Of a stretch of DNA of 64,000 bases, positions 29,691 through 37,498 are shown piece after piece (position 1 is the first letter of the stretch; every line of letters starts with the position of its first letter). The stretch is taken from NCBI GenBank assembly GCA_017744415.1, contig JAGIBJ010000073.1:99996-163995 (forward strand), given 5' to 3'. Under the pieces are notes generated by a model. The model did not search any database and had not been told where the DNA came from. It worked only from the letters and a program-made list of their open reading frames with translations. The position numbers were made by a program, and so were the translations under genes. The stretch comes from Solirubrobacteraceae bacterium (GTDB lineage Bacteria; Actinomycetota; Thermoleophilia; Solirubrobacterales; Solirubrobacteraceae).

Positions 29691-31466
29691 ATGATGTCCA
29701 TCGAACGAGGCATGCCTCGTGCTGCTGGTCGCTGCCTGCTCGCAGCCGGCCTCGGAAGCGCGGCACTCGCGGCACCTGCCCCCGCATCGGCCGCCTCGAG
29801 CTGCCGGGCGTCGGCGCTCGAGCTCGGCCTGCTCGGCGCCACACAGGTGAGCGCGATCGCAGCCGGCGGCTCGCCATGCGTCACCGACCGCGGGGGCGTC
29901 GATCTTGCCGCGCTCGGCGTGATCGACGCGACCGCCGTTGAGGCCGTCACCGATCGCAGCGCGGTCACCACGCCCGGTGCCGACGCTCGCGTCGCGGGCC
30001 TCGATCTCGGCGTGAGCGGCTTCACCGAGCAGCTCACGGCCCCGCTCCTGAGCGGTCCGAACAGCCTGCTCGGGCAGGTGAGTGGTGCCCTCACCGCCGG
30101 ATCCGGCGGCACGAGCCCGCTGTCGACAGCGCTCGCGCCGCTCAGCGCGCTCGGCCTCCACGTGACCGGCACCGACGCTGCGGCGCTGCTCAGCGCCGCG
30201 GCGACGGGGCTCCCGGGCGCGCTGCAAGCGGCCCTTCCGGACATCGCCCATGCCGACGTGCTCGCCGCCGGCGCCCGCGCGCAGTGCGTGGGCGGCCGCG
30301 CCGTGCTCTCGGCCTCGACCGACCTCACCGGCCTGAAGATCCTTGGCACCACCATCGACCCGGACGATCCCGCCACGCGCGCAGTCACCCTCGACAGCGC
30401 TCACCTCACGCTCGGCCAGCTCGTGAACACCAACGACGTGCTCAAGACGATCACGGTCCGCGCGCAGACCGGGTCGCTGATCGGAACCCTCGTGGGCACC
30501 GGACAGCGAAGCCTCTACGACGTGCTCACCAACCCCGGCGGGATCGTGGGCATCCTCCCGATCGGCACCACCATGCAGCAGGTGCTCGACAACGTGAGCT
30601 CGGCGCTCCAGCCGGTGCTCGCCACGCAGATCAACCTGCCCGACGAACTCCTGCATGTGCTCGTCACGCCGCGGAGGACCACGAACGACGGCGCTACCGC
30701 CACCGCCACGACGCTCCAGCTCGGGGTCTCGGTGCTGGGCCAGGAGGTGCTCAGTGGAGCCGTCGCGCGGGCATCGATCACCGCCGGGGCCGCCGACTGC
30801 GGGACCACCAGCCCGCCGCCGGTCACGCCGCCGCAGAAGCCGCTCAGCGACGCCGGCAACCTGCCGTTTGCCTCGATGGCCTCGCAGCTGCAGCTCCAGT
30901 GCGGCGGCAGCTTCCGCCTGATCGACGTGCGCCGCTCCGGCAACACGACGCTCGTGCGGGGTGTCGCCAAGGCGCGGTTCGTGGGCCGCACCGTCGACGT
31001 GATCCTCGCGCACGGCAAGAAGAAGGTCGGCTCGGCCGTGGTGAAGGCCGACGGCACGTTCGCCACTCGCGTTCCGCTGCCGCCGGCCAGCATCCGCGGC
31101 ACGAACGCGGCGTTCTACTACGGCCAGATCAAGACGGCCCAGAGCAACCGCCTCAAGTTCACCCGCCGCATGGAGGTGGACGAGCTCGCCGCCACGAACG
31201 GCGCCGTGACGTTCAAGGGCCGCACCACGCTACCCCGCTCCGAGCACCAGAAGGTCGTCGTGCTCAAGCGGCGCGTCACGTGCACGAAGTACGTGACCGT
31301 CGGCCACGTACACCCCGACAGCAAGGGGCGCTTCTCGGCCACCTTCAAGGCCCCGACCGGAGCCACCTACGCGATCTACCGCGCGGAGACGCGCGTGCCG
31401 AAGCGTGCGGGCAGCAAGAAGACGTTCGAGACGTACACCTTGCCGCGCCTGACTCGTCTGCAGTAG
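29691..31466 (+). CDS. Large secreted protein, possibly choice-of-anchor family
   Basis: 591 residues. Signal peptide ending 'APASAAS' near residue 36. The region to ~360 has Ala/Gly/Leu-rich repeats of beta-type sequence with scattered cysteines ('ARAQCVGGRAVLSASTDLTGLKILGTTI'), which resembles actinobacterial choice-of-anchor proteins; I am not certain of the family. A Pro-rich linker at ~375 leads to a C-terminal ~200-residue Lys/Arg-rich beta domain with 'KKVGSAVVKADGTFATRV' typical of Ig-like secreted modules. No wall-sorting signal seen. AGGGGAGGGGA upstream of two possible ATGs (29691, 29694). The preceding gap (29508-29690) holds nothing I recognise. Confidence 0.75.
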   Translation: MMSIERGMPRAAGRCLLAAGLGSAALAAPAPASAASSCRASALELGLLGATQVSAIAAGGSPCVTDRGGVDLAALGVIDATAVEAVTDRSAVTTPGADARVAGLDLGVSGFTEQLTAPLLSGPNSLLGQVSGALTAGSGGTSPLSTALAPLSALGLHVTGTDAAALLSAAATGLPGALQAALPDIAHADVLAAGARAQCVGGRAVLSASTDLTGLKILGTTIDPDDPATRAVTLDSAHLTLGQLVNTNDVLKTITVRAQTGSLIGTLVGTGQRSLYDVLTNPGGIVGILPIGTTMQQVLDNVSSALQPVLATQINLPDELLHVLVTPRRTTNDGATATATTLQLGVSVLGQEVLSGAVARASITAGAADCGTTSPPPVTPPQKPLSDAGNLPFASMASQLQLQCGGSFRLIDVRRSGNTTLVRGVAKARFVGRTVDVILAHGKKKVGSAVVKADGTFATRVPLPPASIRGTNAAFYYGQIKTAQSNRLKFTRRMEVDELAATNGAVTFKGRTTLPRSEHQKVVVLKRRVTCTKYVTVGHVHPDSKGRFSATFKAPTGATYAIYRAETRVPKRAGSKKTFETYTLPRLTRLQ

Positions 31467-31484
31467 CTGAGCGGCGCGCAGCCC

Positions 31485-31555
31485 GATCCGCGGATCCCCC
31501 GATGCCGCGGATCGCACGGGGAGGGCGGGCGCGATGCGCAGGCCGCGTCCGCCCT
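31485..31555. terminator. Two hairpins between convergent genes
   Basis: Stem 31485-31493 with 31505-31513 (9 bp), and stem 31522-31533 with 31544-31555 (12 bp, one G-U). Placed between the secreted-protein gene and pepA, so likely a two-way terminator. Confidence 0.6.
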
Positions 31556-31583
31556 TCACGCGATTCGGGTTGGCCGCGGGGAG

Positions 31584-33017
31584 CTAGGCGGCGCGCTCGC
31601 GCAGCCAGTCGACGAGCAGTCGCAGGCCGTAGGCGCTGCCGCCGCGCGCCGCGTAGGGGCGACCGAGGCTCCAAGCGGTGCCGGCGATGTCGAGGTGGGC
31701 CCACGGCACGTCGCCGGCGAACCGGGAGAGGAAGTAGCCGGCGGTGATCGTGCCGGCCTTGCGCTCGAGCGCGCCGTTGAGCAGGTCGGCGTCCTGACTC
31801 GCCATGAGCTTGCCGTATTCGTCGTGGAGCGGCAGGCGCCAGGCGAGCTCGCCCGTGCGCGTGCCGGCTGCGAGGAGCTCGTCCGCGAGGTCGTCGTCGC
31901 TCGCGATGAGCCCGGCGAAGGTTGAACCGAGCGCCACCGTGACCGCGCCCGTGAGCGTGGCGACGTCGATCATCGCCTCGGCTCCCTCCTGCCGTGCCTG
32001 CCAGAGGCAGTCGGCGAGCACGAGCCGCCCCTCGGCGTCGGTGTTCGTGATCTCGATGGTCGTGCCCTCGGCGGCGGTGATGATGTCTCCAGGCTTGAGG
32101 GCGGTGCCGTCGGGCATGTTCTCCGTCGCGCCGACGACGACGACGAGGTCGAGCGGGAGATCGAGCCGGGCCACCGCCTGCAGCGCTCCGAGCACGACCG
32201 CGCCGCCGGTCATGTCGAACTTCATCTCGTGCATCCGCGCCGACGGCTTGATGGAGATGCCGCCCGTGTCGAACGTGACGGCCTTGCCGACGAGTGCGAC
32301 GCGCGGCCCCTTGGCTGACGGGTGGCGGTAGCGAGCGATGATGAGCGCGGGCGGCTCGGCCGAGCCCTGGGCAACGCCGAGGAACGACCCCATGCCCTTG
32401 GCGCGCATGGCGTCCGTACTCTCGATCTCGACCTGAAGGTGAGGGCTCAGGTCGGCCAGTGCCGCGGCACGGGCGCCGAGCTCGGTGGGCGTGAGCACGT
32501 TCGGCGGCTCGTGCTGCTGAGTGCGGGCCCAGTTCGCGGCCTCGGCGATGACCGCTGCGGCGGACGCGGCGGCCTCGTCGCCGCCGACGATCACCAGCGA
32601 CTCCGCCACCGGATCGGCCGGTGCCGGCTCCTTCTTGCGCGCCGCGTACTTCCACGCCCGCAGCAGCGTGCCCTCGACGACAGCCGCCGTGCCCGCCGCG
32701 GACGGCGGCCCGTCGGGAAGCACCCAGGCGAGATGCTTGGTGCCGAGCGACTGCGCACGCGCGAGCGCATGCGCAGCGGCCACGCGCAGCCCCTCAGCGG
32801 TCGGCGACTCCTTGCCGAGCCCGATCACGATCACCCGGTCACCGCCGGCGTCATGGAGGTGCGCCACCGAGCCCGCCCGGCGCCGCACCTCACCGCGCGC
32901 CTCGGCGGCCTCGACGAGTGTCGCGTAGGCCCCCGGCACCGGCGTGCCCTCCGCGAGCGCAAGCACCACGGTGTCGAGTGGGCCGGCGGGGAGGGTGGGC
33001 GCGACGCTGACGTTCAT
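31584..33017 (-). CDS. pepA: Leucyl aminopeptidase (M17)
   Basis: 477 residues. The M17 signature 'NTDAEGRLVLADCL' is intact, as are the metal-binding 'LVGKAVTFDTGGISIKPS' (Lys, Asp) and 'MKFDMTGGAVVLGAL' segments. Cytosolic hexameric metallopeptidase releasing N-terminal residues in protein turnover. A TACCGT box lies 8 nt before the ATG, but the preceding small gene ends only 6 bp upstream, so read-through from the glycosyltransferase transcript is also likely. Confidence 0.95.
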   Translation of the reverse strand: MNVSVAPTLPAGPLDTVVLALAEGTPVPGAYATLVEAAEARGEVRRRAGSVAHLHDAGGDRVIVIGLGKESPTAEGLRVAAAHALARAQSLGTKHLAWVLPDGPPSAAGTAAVVEGTLLRAWKYAARKKEPAPADPVAESLVIVGGDEAAASAAAVIAEAANWARTQQHEPPNVLTPTELGARAAALADLSPHLQVEIESTDAMRAKGMGSFLGVAQGSAEPPALIIARYRHPSAKGPRVALVGKAVTFDTGGISIKPSARMHEMKFDMTGGAVVLGALQAVARLDLPLDLVVVVGATENMPDGTALKPGDIITAAEGTTIEITNTDAEGRLVLADCLWQARQEGAEAMIDVATLTGAVTVALGSTFAGLIASDDDLADELLAAGTRTGELAWRLPLHDEYGKLMASQDADLLNGALERKAGTITAGYFLSRFAGDVPWAHLDIAGTAWSLGRPYAARGGSAYGLRLLVDWLRERAA

Positions 33018-33023
33018 CGCTTC

Positions 33024-33242
33024 TTACGGTACGCGGCCCTCCGCGTCGGCCGCCAGTATCTCCTCCACGCGGGCCATGAGATCCAGCCATCCTGCGAACT
33101 CGACCGGCGCATGCCCCGCGAGCTGGATCGTGCCGGTCGGTGCCTCCTGGGAGGCGCTGCGTGCGAAGCGCGCGAGGATCTCCGTCATGTTCGCGTCGTC
33201 GCCCGATGCCACCGGCTCGCCCGGCGTCGCGGGGGTGGTCAT
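33024..33242 (-). CDS. Small hypothetical acidic protein
   Basis: 72 residues: 'MTTPATPGEPVASGDDANMTEILARFARSASQEAPTGTI' then a C-terminal helix 'WLDLMARVEEILAADAEG'. No membrane segment or cysteine. The start overlaps the stop of the glycosyltransferase gene (ATGA), and pepA begins 6 bp after its stop, so it is a coupled member of the same transcript. No family recognised. Confidence 0.6.
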   Translation of the reverse strand: MTTPATPGEPVASGDDANMTEILARFARSASQEAPTGTIQLAGHAPVEFAGWLDLMARVEEILAADAEGRVP

Positions 33243-34498
33243 GCGTGCACCACGTGCGCGATGTCGGTGCGATCTTGCGCCGGGACGATCTCCGTGACGG
33301 CGTCGGCGAAGCGCTCCGCTCCGCCCGAGGCCTGCATGCGCCGCGCGGCCGCCTCGGCGCCCGGACGCATCGCGATCGCCTCCCGCACGGCGGCCCGCAG
33401 CCGGTCGCCGCGGAGCTTGCGCAGCCGCAGCCAGACGCCGGCGCCGCACTCCACCACGCGCCGCGCGACCTCCGGTTGATCGCGACCGAACGGTACGACG
33501 ACGAGCGGCACGCCGGCGCCGATCGTCTTCTGCACGATCCCCATCCCGCCGTGCGTAACGACGGCGGCCGCGTGCGGCAGCACCGCGGAGTGAGGAACGA
33601 AGCGCTCGATCCGCACGTTCGGCGCCGAGGGCAACCCGGACGGATCGGCGTCGGCGATGGTGACCAGCACGCGCACAGGCTCATCGCGCAGCCCTTCGAT
33701 CGCAGCGGCCGCGAGTCGCTCGTCGCCCTGGTACTCGGTCGAGCACGTCACGAGCACCCACGGGTCGCCGGGCTCGGTCAGCCAGGCGGGCGCGTCGACC
33801 GGCGGATCCCACGAGCTCGTCCCGACGAACCGCAGCCACGGCGGCGCCTCCGAGCGCAAGTACTCGAGCGGCGCACCGGTGAGCGCGATCATCCGGTCGG
33901 CGGTCGCCATGTGGTCGAGGACGTGGCCGAGCGGCGTGAGCCCCACCTCTTCGCGCAAGCGGTTGATGCCGGGGAGCATTGCCCGGTTGAAGGTGCCCAT
34001 CACGACCCGCTCGAGCGCGGCGTCGCGCAGTCGCCCGATGGGTCCGCCCATGGGCTTCAGGCCGAGCCCGAACGGCGGGATCCCACGCTCGGGGAAGGCG
34101 ACGAGGGTCGGGTAGGTGATCGCCCACGGCAGCCCCGTGGTGGCCGCGAAGGCGCTCGCGCCGTAGGCGTTGAAGTCGACGAGGAGGACGTCGGGGCGAT
34201 GCTCCGCGACGAGGTGCGCGAGCTGCTCGCGCTCGAACGACCCGCGCTCCATGAGGCACTCGACGCCACGGCTGATGCGCTCGAGGTTGCCCTTCGCGAG
34301 GTGGTCGTCCACCTCCACCGCCGGGATCCGCGGGTCGATCTGGACCGTCGGGATGCCGAGCGGCGCGACGAGCTCGCGGCACTGCTCGTCGGCCACGAGC
34401 AGCACCTCGTGGCCGCGGTCTGCGAGTTCGCGCAGGCCCGGGGCGATCGGGAGAACGTGGCCTGGGGCCGGGGAGGAGAAGGCGAGGATGCGTGCCAT
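33239..34498 (-). CDS. Glycosyltransferase, GT1/MGT (UGT-like) family
   Basis: 419 residues. The N-terminal 'MARILAFSSPAPGHVLPIAPGLRELADRGHEVLLVA' and the C-terminal donor-binding 'VVTHGGMGIVQKTIGAGVPLVVVPFGRDQPEVA' are the hallmarks of macrolide/flavonoid-type glycosyltransferases, which move an activated sugar onto small lipophilic acceptors. The acceptor is unknown. Start at the ATG opening the Rossmann fold. It lies downstream of two tandem LAL regulators on the same strand, separated by 160 nt, so regulation by them is possible but not shown. Confidence 0.88.
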   Translation of the reverse strand: MARILAFSSPAPGHVLPIAPGLRELADRGHEVLLVADEQCRELVAPLGIPTVQIDPRIPAVEVDDHLAKGNLERISRGVECLMERGSFEREQLAHLVAEHRPDVLLVDFNAYGASAFAATTGLPWAITYPTLVAFPERGIPPFGLGLKPMGGPIGRLRDAALERVVMGTFNRAMLPGINRLREEVGLTPLGHVLDHMATADRMIALTGAPLEYLRSEAPPWLRFVGTSSWDPPVDAPAWLTEPGDPWVLVTCSTEYQGDERLAAAAIEGLRDEPVRVLVTIADADPSGLPSAPNVRIERFVPHSAVLPHAAAVVTHGGMGIVQKTIGAGVPLVVVPFGRDQPEVARRVVECGAGVWLRLRKLRGDRLRAAVREAIAMRPGAEAAARRMQASGGAERFADAVTEIVPAQDRTDIAHVVHA

Positions 34499-34658
34499 GG
34501 TCGGGTTCCGTGTCGTGGTGGACGGCCGCGATGACGGCCATGCCAGCACTCTGCGGTGCTCCTGCACGCCCGGCATCGAGGACACACCCGAGTCCTGCAC
34601 CCCAAGATCGCGGGGCGCACCCCTAGGTGCCTCGCGGCGATGGCGCGGGTGCGCGGGT

Positions 34659-37448
34659 TCAGGCGGGCTGCAGCGCGGCGGCGAGTTCGCGCCGGCCGTC
34701 GATGCCGAGCTTGCGATACGCGGCGGAGAGGTGGACTTCGACGGTCTTCGGGGTGACGAAGAGCTCCTGCGCGATCTCGCGGTTGGTGCGTCCCTCGGCG
34801 GCGAGGTCGGCCACGCGTCGCTCGCTCGGCGTGAGGCCGGCGGCCCCGCCGAGGTCGTTGTCGCGTCGGCGGACGCCCGAGGCGGCGAGCTCGGTCCGCG
34901 CCGCCTCGGCGAGGAGGGGCGAGCCGCAGGCGACGGCAAGGTCGTAGCCGCGCTCGAGCGGCTCGCGGGCCCGCGCCACATCGCCGCGGCGCCGGAGCGT
35001 GGCACCGAGGTTCACGAGCGAGCGGGTGTACTGCATCCGCGCCGGCGTGGACTCGAGCATCGCGACCGACTCCTCGAGCGCCTTGACGCCGTCGTTGCCG
35101 CTCACCTCGCCGAGCACGCGCAGCGCGCCGCCCAGCATGCCGCCCGGGCCCCACTGCCGTGCGCTCTCCACGCCCCGCTCGGCGGCCTCTCGCGCCTCGT
35201 CGACGCGCTCGAGGCGATGGAGCGCGACGGCCCGCGGAAGGTTCCAGTCGAAGCCGATCGGCTGGCGGGCCCACACCTGCGCGCGCTGCTCGATCTCCTC
35301 GGCGGCCAGCAGCGCCTCCTCGAAGCGGCGCTCTGCATTGAGCGTCCACGCCTCGGCGTGCCACCACAGCAGTGCCGAGAGCGAGGCGCTGTCGGCTGGG
35401 GGCCTGGAGCGATCAAGGAGCGCCCGGGCCTCGGCGATCTGCCCCGAGTCGTTGTAGGCGAGCGCGAGCGAGCATTGCGCGTAGCGCAGTGGCTCGGCGC
35501 CCGTTCCCCAGCGCTCAGCGAACGCGAGTGCATCGGTGAGGCCGGAGATCGAGCCCGTGAGATCGCCGCGGCGGAACTTGATGATCCCCAGCCACATCGA
35601 GACGGTCACGTGAAGGATCACGCTGCCGCTGCGGTGTGCCTCTGCCGTCGCCCGTTCCCAGAGCGCCATCCCGTCCTCGCGGTCGGCCAGCGCCAGCACG
35701 TAGAGCGGGGCGACGGCGATCAACGTGAGGTCGCGCAGCACGGCCGGGTCGTTGCCGACGGCGGCTGCGGCGAGGTCGGCGCATTCCTCGGCGGTGCCGC
35801 CGTCGTGCATCCACATGAGCGCCGCCTGCCCGGCCCGCATGCGCTCGCCGATCCCGGCGCCGGGCCGCAGTTCGCGGTACTCGGTGAGGCGCGGGAAGGT
35901 GTCGGGATCAGCACCGAAGATGCCGGTCACCGATCGCATCGCTTCGTACATCGCTCGCTCGTCGTGCTGCTCGGGCGGCAACTCGTCCTCACAGCGCTTC
36001 GCGAGGTGCGCCGCCTCGGTCCACCGGTCGGTGAGCGCGAGCGTCTGCACGCGGCCGATCTGGATGGCGTTGCGCACGTCCGGATCGGTCTCGAGGTCGG
36101 CGAGCTCGGCGAACACGTCGATCGCGGCCGGCGCGTCGACGTCGAAGAGCGCGGTGGCGAGGGGCATCAGCACCTCTTTGCGGCGCTCCCGAGCGACCGG
36201 CTCCTCGAGCGCGCGGCGCAGGTGGCGGGCAGCGGCATCGGGATCGGACTGGCGGAGCGCCTCCTCGCCGGCCCGGAACGCGACATCGGCCGCCCACTGG
36301 TCGCCGGCGCGGGGGGCGAGCTGCAGCTGGCTGGCGACGCGCTGCGCGGGAGCGCCCGCGGCATCGAGGATCCTGGCGGCGCGCAGATGGAGGGCCGCCC
36401 GCGACGGCTCGGGCAGATCGAGGTAGACGGCATCGCGCACGAGCGCGTGGACGAACGCCAGCTCGTCGCGGCGGAGCACGTCGGCATCGATGAGCTCGCG
36501 CCAGGTGTCCGGCACGTCCTCGGGATCGATCTCCGCCAGCGCGGCGACGAGCGCGGGGTCGGCGCCACCGCCGAGCACCGAGACGGCTCGGGCCAGCGCG
36601 GCCGCCTGCGGAGAGCGGCGACGGATGCGCGCCAGCACCGTGCGCGCGAGGGCACGGTGCGCGAGGCGACGCACCCCGGCGGCATTCGCGGCGGTCGGGG
36701 CGATCCCCTCGGCCTCGAGCGAGCGCGCGAGCTGGCGGAGCAGCAGCGGGTTGCCGTCGGTCGCGGCGAAGCAGGCGTCGGTGAACGTGGGGTCGACGTC
36801 AGTGCCGAGCTGGTCGGCCAGCAGGGCGGCAGTCGCAGCCGGCGAGAGGGCCTGCGGGTAGACGTGCTCGACGCCGGACTGATCGAGAAGGTCGGCGAGG
36901 AGCTGGGCGTCCGGGTTGTCGGGTGCGATCGGGCGCGTGGCGCCGGCCAGGAGGATGTCGGTGCCCTCGAGGCGCCGCGCGAGGTACGCCAGGAAGCGCA
37001 GCGAGGCCGTGTCGCACCAGTGCAGATCGTCGACGGCGAGCACCACGGGCCCGAGCTCGGCGAGGTTGAGGGTGAGCCAGTACAGGCCGTGCAGCACCGA
37101 AAAGCTCGCGGCGCTGCCGTCCGGAGCGCTCCCCTCGAACACGTCGGCGGATGCCCCGGCCGCGCCCTCGAGGATCGACCCGCGCAGCTCCGGCGACCGG
37201 ACGATCCCTTCGAAGAGCTGCCGCACCACGCCGAACGCGAAGCCACGCTCGAGCTCGGAGGCCCGCGCCGCGAGCACCCGCTGGCCCGGTCCGGCGGCCC
37301 GGCGCACCTCCGCGAGCAGCCGGCTCTTGCCGATCCCAGGGGCGCCCTCGATCGCCAGCACGTGGCCGCCGGCGTGACGGCCCTCGCGTAGCGCACGCTC
37401 GATCGCCTGCTGCTGATCGGCGCGCTCGAGGAGCGTGAGGTCGGTCAT
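34659..37448 (-). CDS. LAL-type transcriptional regulator (ATPase-TPR-LuxR), copy 1
   Basis: 929 residues. Walker A 'IEGAPGIGKSRLLAEV' (~31-46) and Walker B 'VVLAVDDLHWCD' open an AAA-type STAND module; the middle ~500 residues are helical repeats; the last ~65 are a LuxR helix-turn-helix ('LTPSERRVADLAAEGRTNREIAQELFVTPKTVEVHLSAAYRKLGI'). Such large ATP-binding LuxR proteins activate transcription on sensing an inducer; inducer unknown. A TACGAT box (revcomp 37457-37462) lies 8 nt before ATG, so the mRNA is probably leaderless. It is the downstream member of a tandem pair. Confidence 0.93.
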   Translation of the reverse strand: MTDLTLLERADQQQAIERALREGRHAGGHVLAIEGAPGIGKSRLLAEVRRAAGPGQRVLAARASELERGFAFGVVRQLFEGIVRSPELRGSILEGAAGASADVFEGSAPDGSAASFSVLHGLYWLTLNLAELGPVVLAVDDLHWCDTASLRFLAYLARRLEGTDILLAGATRPIAPDNPDAQLLADLLDQSGVEHVYPQALSPAATAALLADQLGTDVDPTFTDACFAATDGNPLLLRQLARSLEAEGIAPTAANAAGVRRLAHRALARTVLARIRRRSPQAAALARAVSVLGGGADPALVAALAEIDPEDVPDTWRELIDADVLRRDELAFVHALVRDAVYLDLPEPSRAALHLRAARILDAAGAPAQRVASQLQLAPRAGDQWAADVAFRAGEEALRQSDPDAAARHLRRALEEPVARERRKEVLMPLATALFDVDAPAAIDVFAELADLETDPDVRNAIQIGRVQTLALTDRWTEAAHLAKRCEDELPPEQHDERAMYEAMRSVTGIFGADPDTFPRLTEYRELRPGAGIGERMRAGQAALMWMHDGGTAEECADLAAAAVGNDPAVLRDLTLIAVAPLYVLALADREDGMALWERATAEAHRSGSVILHVTVSMWLGIIKFRRGDLTGSISGLTDALAFAERWGTGAEPLRYAQCSLALAYNDSGQIAEARALLDRSRPPADSASLSALLWWHAEAWTLNAERRFEEALLAAEEIEQRAQVWARQPIGFDWNLPRAVALHRLERVDEAREAAERGVESARQWGPGGMLGGALRVLGEVSGNDGVKALEESVAMLESTPARMQYTRSLVNLGATLRRRGDVARAREPLERGYDLAVACGSPLLAEAARTELAASGVRRRDNDLGGAAGLTPSERRVADLAAEGRTNREIAQELFVTPKTVEVHLSAAYRKLGIDGRRELAAALQPA

Positions 37449-37456
37449 CGCCCCGC

Positions 37457-37462
37457 ATCGTA
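37457..37462 (-). promoter_or_regulatory. -10 box (TACGAT) of LAL regulator copy 1
   Basis: TACGAT on the minus strand, 8 nt before the start codon at 37448. The same box and nearly the same following bases precede copy 2, which suggests the promoter was duplicated with the gene. Confidence 0.5.
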
Positions 37463-37498
37463 GGCGAACGCCTGCGCGCCCGCGAGACGTCGTTTGGC

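Noticed and set aside
34170..37391. A 1073-codon plus-strand frame opposite LAL regulator copy 1
   Set aside because: Mirror of real coding sequence; no domains and Arg/Gln/Glu-rich.
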